This document shows positions 44,590-55,337 of a DNA stretch of 64,000 bases, piece by piece. The stretch lies in NCBI GenBank assembly GCA_943737045.1, contig CALSFV010000293.1:186001-250000 (forward strand). Direction: 5' to 3'. Numbering within the stretch: the stretch's first letter is position 1; each line of letters starts with the position of its first letter. Source of the stretch: Parapristionchus giblindavisi. Lineage: Eukaryota > Nematoda > Chromadorea > Rhabditida > Diplogasteridae. The notes beneath the pieces are model-generated. The model had not been told where the DNA came from. It worked only from the letters and a program-made list of their open reading frames with translations, and searched no databases. A program made the translations under genes and the position numbers.

Positions 44590-47500
44590 GAATAATGGGC
44601 GAATCTTTGGAATGATAGAGACTAAACATACTTGGTTAGGGAAACTCTATTTGATTGCCAGGTTGTACCAAAAGTCTTGCCGCTCTAGGAAAGAAGCTGT
44701 AATGTCTATAATTAAATCTAGATCCGGGGTTGTTAAAGTTGAGTCTGTTTCGTGTGGTATAAGGGCGAAAAGTGGGATTTTTTTATTGGAGATTTTATAT
44801 TTTCCTCTAAGTAGGTTCATGGCTGTCCTCAGATATGTGTGCTCTCTGCGCTTCTCTAAGGACTCTAGGCCCAATTTGGTGTTTCTAATTGCGCTACAGG
44901 GCACAGTATCCCAGGTATGGCTGTAACAGCGCATAAATAGCCTTCTTGTGAAATAATTCTGCACTCTTTCGATGACTATTTTGTCGTGCTTCTTGAACGG
45001 ATTAAATACTGTTGATGCGCTTTCAAGGATTGGTCTGATATATATCGTATACGCCTTAAGGAGGACATCTACATTTTTGGTCCTCATTGCTCGTAGAATA
45101 ATATGGCATGCTGTTTTACCTTTCATAGCAATATTTTTACAGTAATCTGTGAAGGTTAAAGATTTCTGAATAATGAAACCCAGGTCCTTGAATAGATCCT
45201 TTTGAGTCAAGTTTAGTGATCCGATTGAGTATGTCTTCTTGGTATTAGCTCTACCAAGATGTAGTGAATTGCATTTATGAGCGGCTAGTGGGAGTTGCCA
45301 ATCATCTGCCCATTTAGAGATGGCATCTACAGTAGCGCCGCAAAGTCTTAATACACTTTTTAGTTCTGCTGCCATTTTGGCGTCAGATGAGATATCAAGC
45401 TGAAAGTTGTACATGATGTACCCACAGTATGTACGTATTCGATCCTCTTATAAGGTCTCACGGGCCTTTCTGGTTATTGCATAGTGATGACGCTACCGAA
45501 CAACACTTTTTCGGAAATGCATTATTCTTTCAGGCATTTTTTCGTACTCGTCAAACTTCGCGATCATTGAGAGAACTACAAGGCCTATCCAGAAAAAAAG
45601 TTTCAGGTTGCGGCCAATTCGGGTATTGGCTGCAGACTTGCTGCAATTTCGCGGTCGCAAAATCATATCTCGGCTTGTAGAAGAGCTCGAAACGCGTTCA
45701 AAGCAGCAAACTGATTCTCTTGGTGATTCCTGATGATCCTGTGAGTATGGTAGAGCTAGCATATCAGACCCAACTTTGAAAAATCACAATTCTGGGGGCG
45801 GACATTGTAAAATTCTGGTTTTTGGATAGGAATGTTGAAAATATATTAATTAATCGATTCCCCGCTTTTTAGAGCGATTGCTATTCTTTCTTGCCTGCGG
45901 CAGTCGATTATCTGAAGGATAGTCGTTTAGGCTGCGCTCCCTTCTCATCACGCGCCCCGCAAACATTTCCGGGTCTTCGACACTGCTCAATGACGATTTA
46001 GCCGCTTATTGTGATTTTTGCTGGTCAGGATAGAGAGATACTTTATGAATCGAGTTTTTGATCTTTGATCTTTGTGTTTTCGATCTTTGATCCTTTATCT
46101 TTTCTCATTTTTCGTCAAATTTTGCTCAAAATCACAATGAAAAGTTGTCTCATTCGATAACAGAAGATCAAAAACGCTTTCTTTTATAGACTACGATGTT
46201 CAGGATTAGCGACATTACGTTTTAGAGTTATTTCATCTATCAAATCTCGTTGAGCAGTGTCGAAGACCCAGAAATGTTTGCGGGTCGCGTGATGAGAAGG
46301 GAGCGCGGCCTAAACGGCTATCCTTCATATAATCGTCTGCCGCAGGCACGAAAGAATAGCAATCGCTCTAAAAAGCGGGGAATCGTTTAATTAATATATT
46401 TTCAACATTCCTATCCAAAAACCAGATTTTTACAAGGTCCGCCCTCAGAATTGTGAACCTCCAAAGTTGGGTCTTGTAAAAAAAGTGACTTTTTCGATCC
46501 ATGAGGATGAATGATGAGCTACGGCTACCAAACTTACAGGATTATCAGGACTCAAAAAGAGAATCAGTTTGCTGCTTTGAACTCCTTTAAAGCTCTTCTA
46601 GAAGCCGAGATATGATTTTGTGACCACGAAGTTGCAGCAAGTCTGCAGCCAATACCCGAATTCGCAGCAACCTGAAACTTTTTTTCTGGATAGGCCTTGC
46701 AGTTCTCTCAATGATCGCGAAGTTTGACGAGTACGAAAAAATCACTGAAAGAATAATGAATTTTCGAAAAAGTGTTGTTCGGTAGCGCCATCACTATGCA
46801 ATAACCAGAAAGGCCCGTGAGACCTTATAAGAGGATCGAATACGTACATACTGTGGGTACATCATGTACAAGTTTCAGCTTGATATCTCATCTGCCGCCA
46901 AAATGGCAGCAGAACTAAAAAGTGTATTAAGACTTTGCGGCGCTACTGTATAGCAGACTGTAGGGGAGCGGATGAATTTTCATCCTCAATAGCTTTGAAA
47001 ATTTTGATATCATCCGCGTACATCCTTGCAAAGAAACCATTATTTTGGACAAGGGATGGAATTTCTGAGGTACAGATCAGGAAAAGTAAAGGGCCTAATA
47101 CTGAACCTTGGGGTACACCACTAGTAACGGGCAGTGACTTTGTCAATTTATCGTGTATTCTTACTTGGAAAGTGCGATTTTGCAGATACCCGGATATCCA
47201 ATTTGTAGTTCTAGTCGAGAGACCAATCTTGCTTAATTTCATTAAAAGCTTATTGTGCGATACTCTATCAAAAGCTTTAGCAAAATCAAAGTAAATGACA
47301 TCGACAGGTTTACCATCACTAATAGACGTGGTCCAATGTTCTAGAACCTCTAGCATCTGCATTTCTCGTGATCTTTTCTTTCGAAAACCATATTGCTCAT
47401 CAGGAAATATTTCTAACGATTCACAGTGATTGATTATTGGTTTGCACAAAAAGCGCTCGAAAATACGGCAGAAAAGGGAAGTTATTGATATCGGACGGTA

Positions 47501-48118
47501 GTTCATAGGGTCAGAATAGGGAGGTTGTTTCTTGACTGGGGTAATTATGGAGTGACGCCACAAGGAGGGAACAACTCCTGATTCATACGAGCTATTGAAA
47601 ATAATTTCAAGCGCTTCAGAGATTGGGACGGAAATGTTTTTGATGAATGATAAATCGATATTTTCAGGCGTTTTGCAAGATGACCTTTTCCATTTCTCAA
47701 TTAGTGCACAAATCTCATGACGGTGGAATTGAGGCTCTTGAAAGTTTCCTAAATCAGGGTAGTGTGGTGTGGTAGGAAGGGTACCATTATCAATTGTAAA
47801 TACGCTCATGAATGCAGAAGCTAGTCGGTTTGCTTTTGCAATGTCATCCATTACTATCTGTCCATTATTGTCTAAAAGGCCTTCTACATCTTTCTCTTTA
47901 TTTCTACACTTCTTCATGTAACGAAAGAACCTATTCTTATCTTTACTTTCAATAACTCTCCGTTCAATTGTCTGTTGGTAGCGAGATAACTCAGAGCGAA
48001 ATTTCTTGTTTAAGGTTTCAAATGAAAGAGTGCTATTGGTGTCATATGAGGTAATAGACCTCTGCCATGCTACAAAGCGTTTGTGCAAAAGTCTTTCTAA
48101 ATAGGAAATATACATAAT
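44590..48118 (-). pseudogene. 5'-truncated CR1/Jockey-type LINE, split by a foldback
   Basis: Minus-strand reverse transcriptase in two pieces: 48115-46949 and 45329-44647. The first piece begins inside ORF2 (ERLLHKRFVAWQRS) and contains the RT motifs NYRPISITSLFCRIFER, VIYFDFAKAFDRVSHNKL, VTSGVPQGSVLGPLLFL and the catalytic box MYADDIKIF. The second continues with ISKWADDWQLPLAAHKCN and ends YNLAIK. A foldback (45330-46948) interrupts it at a TA; without it the frame runs on. The 5' half (endonuclease, ORF1) is missing, the usual result of incomplete reverse transcription. It is a sister of the longer copy to its right. Confidence 0.85.
45330..46948. mobile_element. 1.62-kb TA-flanked foldback inserted in the LINE
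   Basis: It begins CAGTAGCGCCGCAAAGTC and ends with the exact inverse. TA lies on both sides (45328-45329, 46949-46950). Arms of about 700 bp pair throughout (for example GTCTCACGGGCCTTTCTGGT on the left, its inverse near 46810). The centre is near 46050-46200. There is no transposase, so it would rely on a Tc1/mariner-type enzyme. Confidence 0.88.
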
Positions 48119-48459
48119 CGTCCGATATTGCCATAATAATAAAATAAGTATTTATTGAAGTATACGATACATTGTTTTATGATAAGAACCGGCACTAGCT
48201 AGAATGAGAACCGATGAATATTATCCGACTGGATGATAATCATTTCCATACTTTGTCTATTCATTAGCACTTTTGATATATTTATTTACCACAAGGTAAA
48301 CGTGTATGAACAATAAATATTAAGCAAATGGATGAAATACAATTTTTAGGGATAATATAAATGAGGATCAAGGAGGTAACGGAATTGAGGGGATTGAACA
48401 TTTAATACAAGTATAATAATGATAACGAAGCTGTGGCCAAACTGATCAGTCATTGATTT
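48119..48459 (-). other. 3' tail of the longer LINE
   Basis: Minus-strand sequence after the ORF2 stop. It contains GGCACTAG...GAGAACC (plus-strand view, 48193-48214), a motif that recurs at 53731-53753 and 28411-28436. This may be a shared LINE 3' tail. The exact end is not clear. Confidence 0.5.
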
Positions 48460-51225
48460 TTAAAAGTTGATTCTGTTCTCTGGTCGGGTAAGCAACCGAG
48501 CCGCTCGCATGAAGAAACTGTTATGCCTGTATTGGAAACGAGATCCACAATTGGAGAAGTTTAACCCATTTCTAGTAACGTAGGTTTTGAAATAGTGGTT
48601 TTTATTATTTGAAATCCTAGTTTTCCCTCTAAGTAGTTTCATGGACATTTTAATGTCAATGTTTAGCCTGCGCTGCTCGAGAGTGTCAAGACCGAGTTTT
48701 GTGTTGCGTGCACTACTGTTCGGCATGAATTGCCACGTATATTTATGGCAACGTGCAAACAGCCTTCTTGTGAAATAATTCTGTACTTTTTCTAACATTT
48801 TTATGTCTTTTTTCTGGTAGGGATTGAATACAGTGCAAGCGCTCTCTAAAATAGGCCTAATATAAATTGAATATGCTTTTAGTAGAATTATGGGGTTATT
48901 TGTTCTTAGAGCTCGCATAATTATATGACAGGCTGATTTTGCTTTGATTGATACTGCTCTACAATGGTCTGAGAAAGTCAGGCTTCTTTGAATTATGAAT
49001 CCTAGATCTTTGACAACTTCTTTTTGAGTTAGATTATTGCCTTCAATATTATATACTCTAGAAGGGTTGGCTCTACCTAGGTGTAGGGAGTTACATTTAT
49101 GGGACGCTAGAGGCAATTGCCAGTCGTTTGACCATTTAACAATAGTGTCGACTGCAACTTGTAGGGGGTGGGGAGGTTCACCAGTTCTAAATGATCTGTA
49201 TATTTTTATGTCATCAGCATATAGGCGAGCCAGCACACCATCTTTTTGTACCAGAATGGGTAGTTCAGATGTGAAAATGAGAAAGAGCAAGGGCCCAAGT
49301 ACTGAGCCCTGCGGCACTCCACTAGTTACAGGGTGACACTCGGAGAGTTTATCTTTTACTCTAACTTGAAAAGTTCTGTTGTTGAGATAATCAGAAATCC
49401 AACGTAAGGTTTTAGAGGATAAACCAATTGTGTTGAGCTTAGCTAGAAGTTTGGGGTGGGATACTCTATCAAATGCCTTAGCGAAGTCAAAATATATTAC
49501 GTCAACTGGCTGTCCATTACTAAGTGAGGCAGACCAGTGTTCAAGTACTTCCAACATTTGAAGTTCACGTGATCTATGTCTAAAGCCGTACTGTTCATCA
49601 GGGAATATTTCCAAAGATTCACAATGTGATATTATAGACTTGCTTAAAATGCGTTCAAAGACTCTACAGAAAAATGATGTAATTGAGATTGGTCTATAGT
49701 TAAGAGGATCTGAGAAAGGAGGGGATTTCTTCACAGGAGTAACAATGGAGTGTTTCCACTGTCTAGGTATGATTCCTGTTTCAAATGAAGTTCTAAAGAT
49801 AATCTCTAGTGGTTCAGCTATAGGGATGGCTATCCTTTTAATGAAATTGAGGTTTATGTTTTCTGGAGTTCTACATGAGGACTTTTTCCATCTATTTATA
49901 AGTTCACAGATTTCGTGTCTTCGAAATAGTGGCTCTTCAAAATTTCCCAAGTTTGGAATTGGTTTAGGGGTTGGGATGATACCGTTGTCAGTAGTAAAAA
50001 CGCTGACAAACGTATTTGCGAGAAGATTGGCCTTATCTACGTCATTGAGAATGGTTGTTCCGTTGCCATCTCTCAATCCATCAATACCCTTTTGAGCATT
50101 AGAACAGCGTTTCATATAAGTAAAGAACTTGTTCCTGTCTTCGCTATCAATAATTTTCTTTTCTACGTTTTTATGATAGCGAATTAGTTCCTCTCTAAAT
50201 CTTTTGTTCAAGGTTTCAAAGGTACTATTATTTTCAGAGGAAGCATGACTAATTGATTTTTGCCATGCGTTAAAGCGTTTGTTCAATAGACGCTCAATAT
50301 GGGGTGGTAGTTTACCGTGGTTAATATTCACTCTACACCATGGGACATGTGTATCTATAGATTTCTGAATGGTTTTGATGAGGAGATCATACATACTATC
50401 CGCCGAGTTCATGGTGGAAAATAAACCTGTCCAGTCTACATTTGCTAGTTGCATATTGATCAGATCATAATTGGGTGATTTATAATCCCTTTTCAGGATA
50501 AAGGAGGGAGTGGCATGATTGATTGAGAGAGAAAACTCAATTGAGTAGTGATCTGAAGTACAGAAGGGAGGACCTACTTTGGTTTGATGGATTAATTTTG
50601 GATGATTGCTTAATACAAGATCAAGAGTGTTTCCAAACTTGTGGGTAGGCTCTGTCACTAGTTGTGCAAATTTTGATGTGATACAAAAATCAATAAATAA
50701 TCGGGAGGATGGGGAACATGTTTGGTGAAGTGGTTGAATGGACCAGTCTATATCTGGAAGATTGAAATCACCTGTTACAATAGTTGGATGGGGACATGAT
50801 GATAGATCGGATAGTGATTTCACCATACTTTCGGTTTGTATGGTATTTGCCTTTGGGTTACGGTAAACACAAACAATTCTAATGAGATCGCCATTTATGT
50901 CTAGATCTAATGCCAAAAGCTCATGACTCCCCTTGACTAATTGATCTGATACTTGTATGACATTTATGGTAGAATGGACTATGATAATGACCCCACCACC
51001 ATTTTTATTGCGGTCCCTACGAAATACTTTATAATTATGGTCTTGGCCATTGAGTAATAATGAATTTGGCATAATGGAACTAAGCCAGCTTTCATATAGA
51101 CAAATAATTGAATAGTTTTTGGATAATAATTGGGCAAGGAAAGGCAATTTGTTCTTAATCGAGCGACAGTTAGCAGAGAATGCATTGATAACGACTGATC
51201 GGTTTTGCTTAGTGGACCGGAGACA
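48460..51225 (-). CDS. LINE ORF2: endonuclease-reverse transcriptase (CR1/Jockey type)
   Basis: An open minus-strand frame of about 920 codons. The AP-type endonuclease comes first: NCRSIKNKLPFL, IICLYESWL, VTGDFNLPDIDWS, TSDHYSIEFSL. The reverse transcriptase follows: NYRPISITSFFCRVFER, VIYFDFAKAFDRVSHPKL, VTSGVPQGSVLGPLLF, and the catalytic LYADDIKIY. The C-terminal region continues to RLLTRPENRINF. It nicks target DNA and copies its own RNA in place. The frame is open upstream of the first ATG and overlaps the end of ORF1 by roughly 100 nt. No ATG precedes the endonuclease start, so translation may need frameshifting or reinitiation. I see no internal stop, so the copy may be recent. Confidence 0.9.
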   Translation of the reverse strand, partial: CLRSTKQNRSVVINAFSANCRSIKNKLPFLAQLLSKNYSIICLYESWLSSIMPNSLLLNGQDHNYKVFRRDRNKNGGGVIIIVHSTINVIQVSDQLVKGSHELLALDLDINGDLIRIVCVYRNPKANTIQTESMVKSLSDLSSCPHPTIVTGDFNLPDIDWSIQPLHQTCSPSSRLFIDFCITSKFAQLVTEPTHKFGNTLDLVLSNHPKLIHQTKVGPPFCTSDHYSIEFSLSINHATPSFILKRDYKSPNYDLINMQLANVDWTGLFSTMNSADSMYDLLIKTIQKSIDTHVPWCRVNINHGKLPPHIERLLNKRFNAWQKSISHASSENNSTFETLNKRFREELIRYHKNVEKKIIDSEDRNKFFTYMKRCSNAQKGIDGLRDGNGTTILNDVDKANLLANTFVSVFTTDNGIIPTPKPIPNLGNFEEPLFRRHEICELINRWKKSSCRTPENINLNFIKRIAIPIAEPLEIIFRTSFETGIIPRQWKHSIVTPVKKSPPFSDPLNYRPISITSFFCRVFERILSKSIISHCESLEIFPDEQYGFRHRSRELQMLEVLEHWSASLSNGQPVDVIYFDFAKAFDRVSHPKLLAKLNTIGLSSKTLRWISDYLNNRTFQVRVKDKLSECHPVTSGVPQGSVLGPLLFLIFTSELPILVQKDGVLARLYADDIKIYRSFRTGEPPHPLQVAVDTIVKWSNDWQLPLASHKCNSLHLGRANPSRVYNIEGNNLTQKEVVKDLGFIIQRSLTFSDHCRAVSIKAKSACHIIMRALRTNNPIILLKAYSIYIRPILESACTVFNPYQKKDIKMLEKVQNYFTRRLFARCHKYTWQFMPNSSARNTKLGLDTLEQRRLNIDIKMSMKLLRGKTRISNNKNHYFKTYVTRNGLNFSNCGSRFQYRHNSFFMRAARLLTRPENRINF

Positions 51226-51227
51226 TT

Positions 51228-52217
51228 TTACCAGTTTGACATTAGAGGAGCGATGGGAAGGCCAAAGTTGGGTGGAGCACCATATTGAGATTGGTAAGAC
51301 ATGTATGGGGTCGGATAATGATTATGATATGGATTGAAAGGTACACTATGATTGGGACGAATAATGGGGCGATACTGGAATGATTGGGGTTGATTGTGGT
51401 AATTGGGTTGTACTCGACGAGTGGGGAAGTTATTAGAAGGAGTAGAATAATTGGAATGAGAAGAATTCAATCTGGTACGAGGAGGGAAATGATTGCGGTG
51501 CTTCTTACGACTAATTGGAGGGGTGGGACGTCTATCGGCGGGATTGGCAATAGAGGCACGAATGAATACATCACAGAAATGTGGATCAGACTTTATTCTA
51601 GATGCATACTTAAGCATTAATTCTTTATGTCTTTTAGTGGGACAGAGTACTTTCGTAAGACGTGGGAATGAGGAATCATTTCCTGATACAGGCATACGAT
51701 TTACACAGATAGGCATGAATGGGATGCCAACAATAGTGCTAATACGGACTACACTATTATAATCATCGAATAGTGATTGATATGGATCGTTCGATTCACT
51801 AAGTGGCAAACGAGCAAGGACTAAGCTACGTTCCAGGTCTTTGGTATCCTCTGCGGGGAGAGATGTGGTTTGAGTGACCGGGGATATCGATTGATTGGGC
51901 GCAGCGGAATTGGGATCAATCATAACGGTATCTTGATTATTGCATAAACAAGTACATGGAGAAGGGATAGAGGATGAAAGTTGTTTTATCAACTCACGAA
52001 GTTCGGCAGTTGATTCTACTAATGATCGAATCTTCTCTTCGGCAGCAGTTGTCCGTTCTTGTTCTCGTTTCACTTCCAATTGTAGAGATATGATGATGCC
52101 GCACAAGTCAGAGATCGTCAGCTCGGGATTTCGCTCATCATCGATCCTTTGGCGTTTTGAACCGGAGTTAACTGTAGAAGGCTTATTAGGAGACAATAAG
52201 GTTCTGAGGGAATCCAT
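51228..52217 (-). CDS. LINE ORF1 protein
   Basis: The minus-strand frame is open from 52463; I prefer the ATG at 52217 (MDSLRTLLSPNKPST), because sequence before it is proline-rich low complexity from a GGAAGGGGGAA-type repeat. The protein is about 329 aa. It has a basic segment (SKRQRIDDERN), then a likely coiled coil (LQLEVKREQERTTAAEEKIR and following), a Cys pair (CTCLC), and a basic, Asn/Tyr/Pro-rich C-terminus ending MSNW. Such ORF1 products bind LINE RNA and assemble the particle. No zinc knuckle is seen. It is followed immediately by ORF2. Confidence 0.7.
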   Translation of the reverse strand: MDSLRTLLSPNKPSTVNSGSKRQRIDDERNPELTISDLCGIIISLQLEVKREQERTTAAEEKIRSLVESTAELRELIKQLSSSIPSPCTCLCNNQDTVMIDPNSAAPNQSISPVTQTTSLPAEDTKDLERSLVLARLPLSESNDPYQSLFDDYNSVVRISTIVGIPFMPICVNRMPVSGNDSSFPRLTKVLCPTKRHKELMLKYASRIKSDPHFCDVFIRASIANPADRRPTPPISRKKHRNHFPPRTRLNSSHSNYSTPSNNFPTRRVQPNYHNQPQSFQYRPIIRPNHSVPFNPYHNHYPTPYMSYQSQYGAPPNFGLPIAPLMSNW

Positions 52218-52349
52218 AACCTTTAGGGGTACCGAGATCAAGTAATCTCTGCCTTCGGTACGCGACAGACAGCAAGTAGACGGCGCTTGATTGGAACAGA
52301 AGGAAGGGCCGTCGATCGATAAGGAAGAGAGAGACTTGAACTCACCTCC

Positions 52350-52420
52350 CCTTGTGGAGGAAGGGGGAAGGGTGGAGGAAGGGGGAAGGGATGGAGGAAG
52401 GGGGAAGGGAGGAGGAAGGT
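52350..52420. repeat. GGGGGAAGG-type short tandem repeat
   Basis: GGAGGAAGGGGGAAGGG units are repeated about four times at the 5' end of the LINE. It could be part of the LINE's 5' UTR, where such repeats are common. Confidence 0.6.
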
Positions 52421-52497
52421 GCCTCATATGCAAATAGTTATCATGCAGTCGGTTAATATTCATCGTTTCTTATCCGACCTATTGCGCAATAGCCGTA

Positions 52498-52930
52498 TTG
52501 ACCGTATAAAATAAACTTGTTTATTTGGTACGAGAGCTCCGCAATTTTAGGTGGGCCAATAATTTGGTCGAACATTTTTGGGTGCCTAAAAATTGACTAC
52601 CAGACAAGCCCCACTTTAAAGTTGAGTCAATAATTTGGTGGTTCAGCCAATAATTTGGTTCGAAGTGGGGCTGTTATTTTAGTCTAAAATGTTAACCAAA
52701 TTATTGGCCCCACTTCGACCAAATTATAAAAAAACTCCTAAAATGGCGGAGAGTAGCCAACCACTGCCACAATGAATTTCTATGTTTAGAGAGAGCGCAC
52801 CGGTGAGAGAGTAGGTAGATCAGAGAGAGCGAGGAAGGAAAGGAGGAAAGAGTGGGGAGTTAATCGATAGTTCTTCCTCTGTTTAGCAGCAGTAGCAATG
52901 CAATTATGCGAGTACACTTTATACGGACAA
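52498..52930. repeat. TA-flanked MITE, copy 2, with a nested insertion
   Basis: Same ends and interior as 260-472, in inverse orientation, flanked by TA (52496-52497, 52931-52932). It contains the 215-bp element at 52537-52751. It abuts the 3' end of the 215-aa gene. Confidence 0.75.
52537..52751. mobile_element. 215-bp element rich in CCAAATTATTGG
   Basis: Ends CTCCGCAATTTTAGG and the inverted CCTAAAATGGCGGAG. Copy 1 of the host MITE (around 425-440) is the empty site: GGCTACTCTCGTACC there is interrupted here. This gives a 2-bp AG duplication, or up to 5 bp given ambiguity. The interior repeats AATAATTTGG and CCAAATTATTGGCCCC. A longer relative is at 61110-61415. Confidence 0.8.
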
Positions 52931-52945
52931 TATACTATAAGCTCA

Positions 52946-53593
52946 TCACAAACATGACCACAATGAGGAAATCGATCGTATCGCATCGACTACTCTGCCT
53001 TTAATTGCTGAAAATTCGTTGACCATACGATCGACTTCTTTCCTATCGACTACTCCTTCATCGTTCCGACGAATCTCTTCAAATCTACGCCGAAATATGG
53101 TGCGAATCGGGGGCCATCGCTCGTCCAAGAATACAATTGCGGGAGGAAGATTACGCTCGAAGAAGCTCTCGGAGCCAAGACCGAGCTCCGTGCGCTCCTT
53201 CAAATCGAAGTAGGCCTCGACAGTCGGCGCCGATGCGAGCTCCTCGTCGCTAGGCCCCGTATAGTTGTCGTCGGCCCACGGAAGTGGCGGCTGCGGTCCG
53301 AAGCCGAGAGCCTGCCGCAACTCCGTCAGACCTACGAGCGATACCGCTTCGCGGATCAGATCGCTAGTTCGTTTGCTGGCCACTGCACGCCTAAGGACGC
53401 CGCCCCACAGCCGCTCATGATCGTCGGAGCTCATACATGCGTTCGCTTTGATCTTGCTATACTCGGCCTCGACGTCAAAGCTCGCCACTGTAGTTGTCTC
53501 GTCAGCAATAATCGATGGCGTTGTCTGTGAGAAGGACGAGGTAGCACTGGTGTTCAAGGCGATGCTGTCTAAAGGATTCGCATTATTGTACAT
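52946..53593 (-). CDS. Uncharacterised protein, paralogue 1 (215 aa)
   Basis: A single-exon minus-strand frame starting MYNNANPLDSIAL. I do not recognise the family. It aligns along most of its length with the gene at 55607-56302. Shared blocks are YTGPSDEELASAPTVEAY (about residues 110-127) and FLDERWPPIRTIFRRRF followed by RRNDEGVVDRKEVDRM (about 155-190). The N-terminus is Ser/Thr-rich; the C-terminal half is charged and probably helical. No signal peptide or membrane segment is visible. Base composition is more GC-rich than the surroundings. The last few residues may derive from the adjacent MITE, so the C-terminus could be altered. Confidence 0.7.
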   Translation of the reverse strand: MYNNANPLDSIALNTSATSSFSQTTPSIIADETTTVASFDVEAEYSKIKANACMSSDDHERLWGGVLRRAVASKRTSDLIREAVSLVGLTELRQALGFGPQPPLPWADDNYTGPSDEELASAPTVEAYFDLKERTELGLGSESFFERNLPPAIVFLDERWPPIRTIFRRRFEEIRRNDEGVVDRKEVDRMVNEFSAIKGRVVDAIRSISSLWSCL

Positions 53594-53850
53594 CAGAAAT
53601 TATAGTTTATTTATTTATTTACACCACAAGCGTGTTTCATCATGCACAAAATTGTGTGAAAAATCTATATTAATATAAGGGAGGGGATGGGATTTGGGAG
53701 GGGAGGTAAGAGATCATCATCAGATCACGGGGCACTAGGTTTGATGAGAACCAGTGAAGAATAACTGACTGGGGGATAACCATTTGCATACTTTTCTATT
53801 ATTGAATGGAAGCCTAGTTAAGAAAAAAACGCAAAATATTTATTTGTTCA
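53594..53850. other. Upstream region of paralogue 1
   Basis: 53594-53700 is an inverted relative of 55504-55606 upstream of paralogue 2 (shared CACAATTTTGT and CCTCCCAAATCCCATCCC on the complementary strand). So the duplication included about 100 bp of 5' flank. 53731-53790 resembles the LINE 3' tail. Confidence 0.5.
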
Positions 53851-54164
53851 ATCGCATATTGTAATCACTTTAAAGATGGAGACCCACGAGTTTTTTCGTA
53901 ATAAGACTGTTCGGATAGTATGATAGAGATTCATCACACGAATCGAAAGACATATCTGATATTGATTCCCGATATGTTTAAAGCTCACTATGAGCATTGA
54001 AAGTACAACTTTCAAGGCATGTAGAGAGTGCTCATCGAATTTGCATACTTTCTCTCTCATTTTCTCATTATCCCTTACGCCAATTACCATATAATATAAA
54101 CAATAGCCAGCATGCTTATCGTGGCGGGAGTCAGTCATGCCAACTCATGGGTCCCCTTCTTTAA

Positions 54165-54242
54165 ACTATCACGCAGATGAAAAAAAGAAAGCGAGAGAGT
54201 GTGGCCAGAAAGGAGAGTTTCAAATTAGCTTGGGGTGTCGCT
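54165..54242. repeat. TTAA-target MITE, internally deleted
   Basis: TTAA on both sides (54161-54164, 54243-54246). The right half AGTTTCAAATTAGCTTGGGG matches the other family members; the left half is largely gone. Confidence 0.5.
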
Positions 54243-54261
54243 TTAACAATTTTTTCTCTGT

Positions 54262-54942
54262 GTGACAATCAGATTACGACGATCATACCTGCATGTAACT
54301 GAGTAGCAAGGAATAGACAGATGAGGTGTGTGGGAGTACCCATAACCACCTGGAAATAGTGTATTTCTTAAAAAAATCAGTGATACATATAGGGAAATAT
54401 ATACAAATCATGAATGGAAATGCGATAAATATCCCGTCGGATGGGAAGGAGAGAAAGCCACTTAGATCGACCCATTTCTCGATGATAACGCAACGCAGTC
54501 ATAGTCGAAAGTGAAACTCTTCTGCTGGCACATTCAAGATTTTACTGTATATTTAGAAATAAGAAGAAGAATATATTATTTATGATTTTCACAATAGATG
54601 GTATTTTAATTTAAAAAAAACACTGTTTTTGTATAACAGTGAAATCTTAAGTGCGCCAGCAGGCGAGATTTACTTTAGTCTGTAACTGTGTTGCGTTGTG
54701 AGCGAGAGATAAATGGGGTCGATCTGAGTGACCTTCTCTCTTTCACGCAATGCGTTGGGATATTTCTCGCATTCGCATTTTTGATTTGTATATAACTCGC
54801 TTCGACACTTGTGCACCACTTTTGCATGAATATTTTGAAATTTACTATTTCCAGGTGGTTATGGGCACTCCTACACATCTCATATGTATATTCCTTGCTA
54901 CTCAGTTACATGCAGGTATGAATCTGATTGTCACCCAGTGAA
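54262..54942. repeat. 0.68-kb inverted repeat between the two paralogous genes
   Basis: Arms of about 270 bp: GTGACAATCAGATT...GCATGTAACTGAGTAGCAAG on the left; CTTGCTACTCAGTTACATGC...AATCTGATTGTCAC on the right. The centre is near 54600. Confidence 0.75.
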
Positions 54943-54981
54943 AAAGTGTTAAAAATACATCCTAGTAGATGTGGTACACAG

Positions 54982-55225
54982 TAGGGTTGGCTATTCGGGG
55001 GTTGCGAGCCCGCAATGGAATTGACTCTTCATTGCTAGTGATTGCGGGCCCGCAAAGCGTCGTAAAATCATTGAGGGCACGCAATGATTTCTGTTCTCTC
55101 AAGCAAACGAGAGAGCGAAGGAAAGTGAAGAGAACAGAAGAACGACCGATCACAAAAAGTGGCCAGAAAGGAAAAAAGTAGTCGTTGCGGGCCCGCAATG
55201 CGTGTGCGTTATTGTCAACCCTCAC
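54982..55225. mobile_element. 244-bp hAT-like MITE with GCGGGCCCGC motifs
   Basis: GTACACAG (8 bp) lies on both sides (54974-54981, 55226-55233). It begins TAGGGTTGG and has CAACCCT near its right end. TTGCGGGCCCGCAA-like palindromes occur at least three times inside. Confidence 0.7.
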
Positions 55226-55337
55226 GTACACAGTACACAAAACCTTAGATCTGGTATATTTAAAGAATGTCTATGCAAATCCATAACATTGTTTATGAAA
55301 AGCGTCAGCAAAAAGTTAGATTGACCATACACCGATC

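Noticed and set aside
44647..45414. 255-codon frame as a separate gene
   Set aside because: Its first ~28 residues come from the inserted foldback; the rest is the C-terminal part of the LINE reverse transcriptase.
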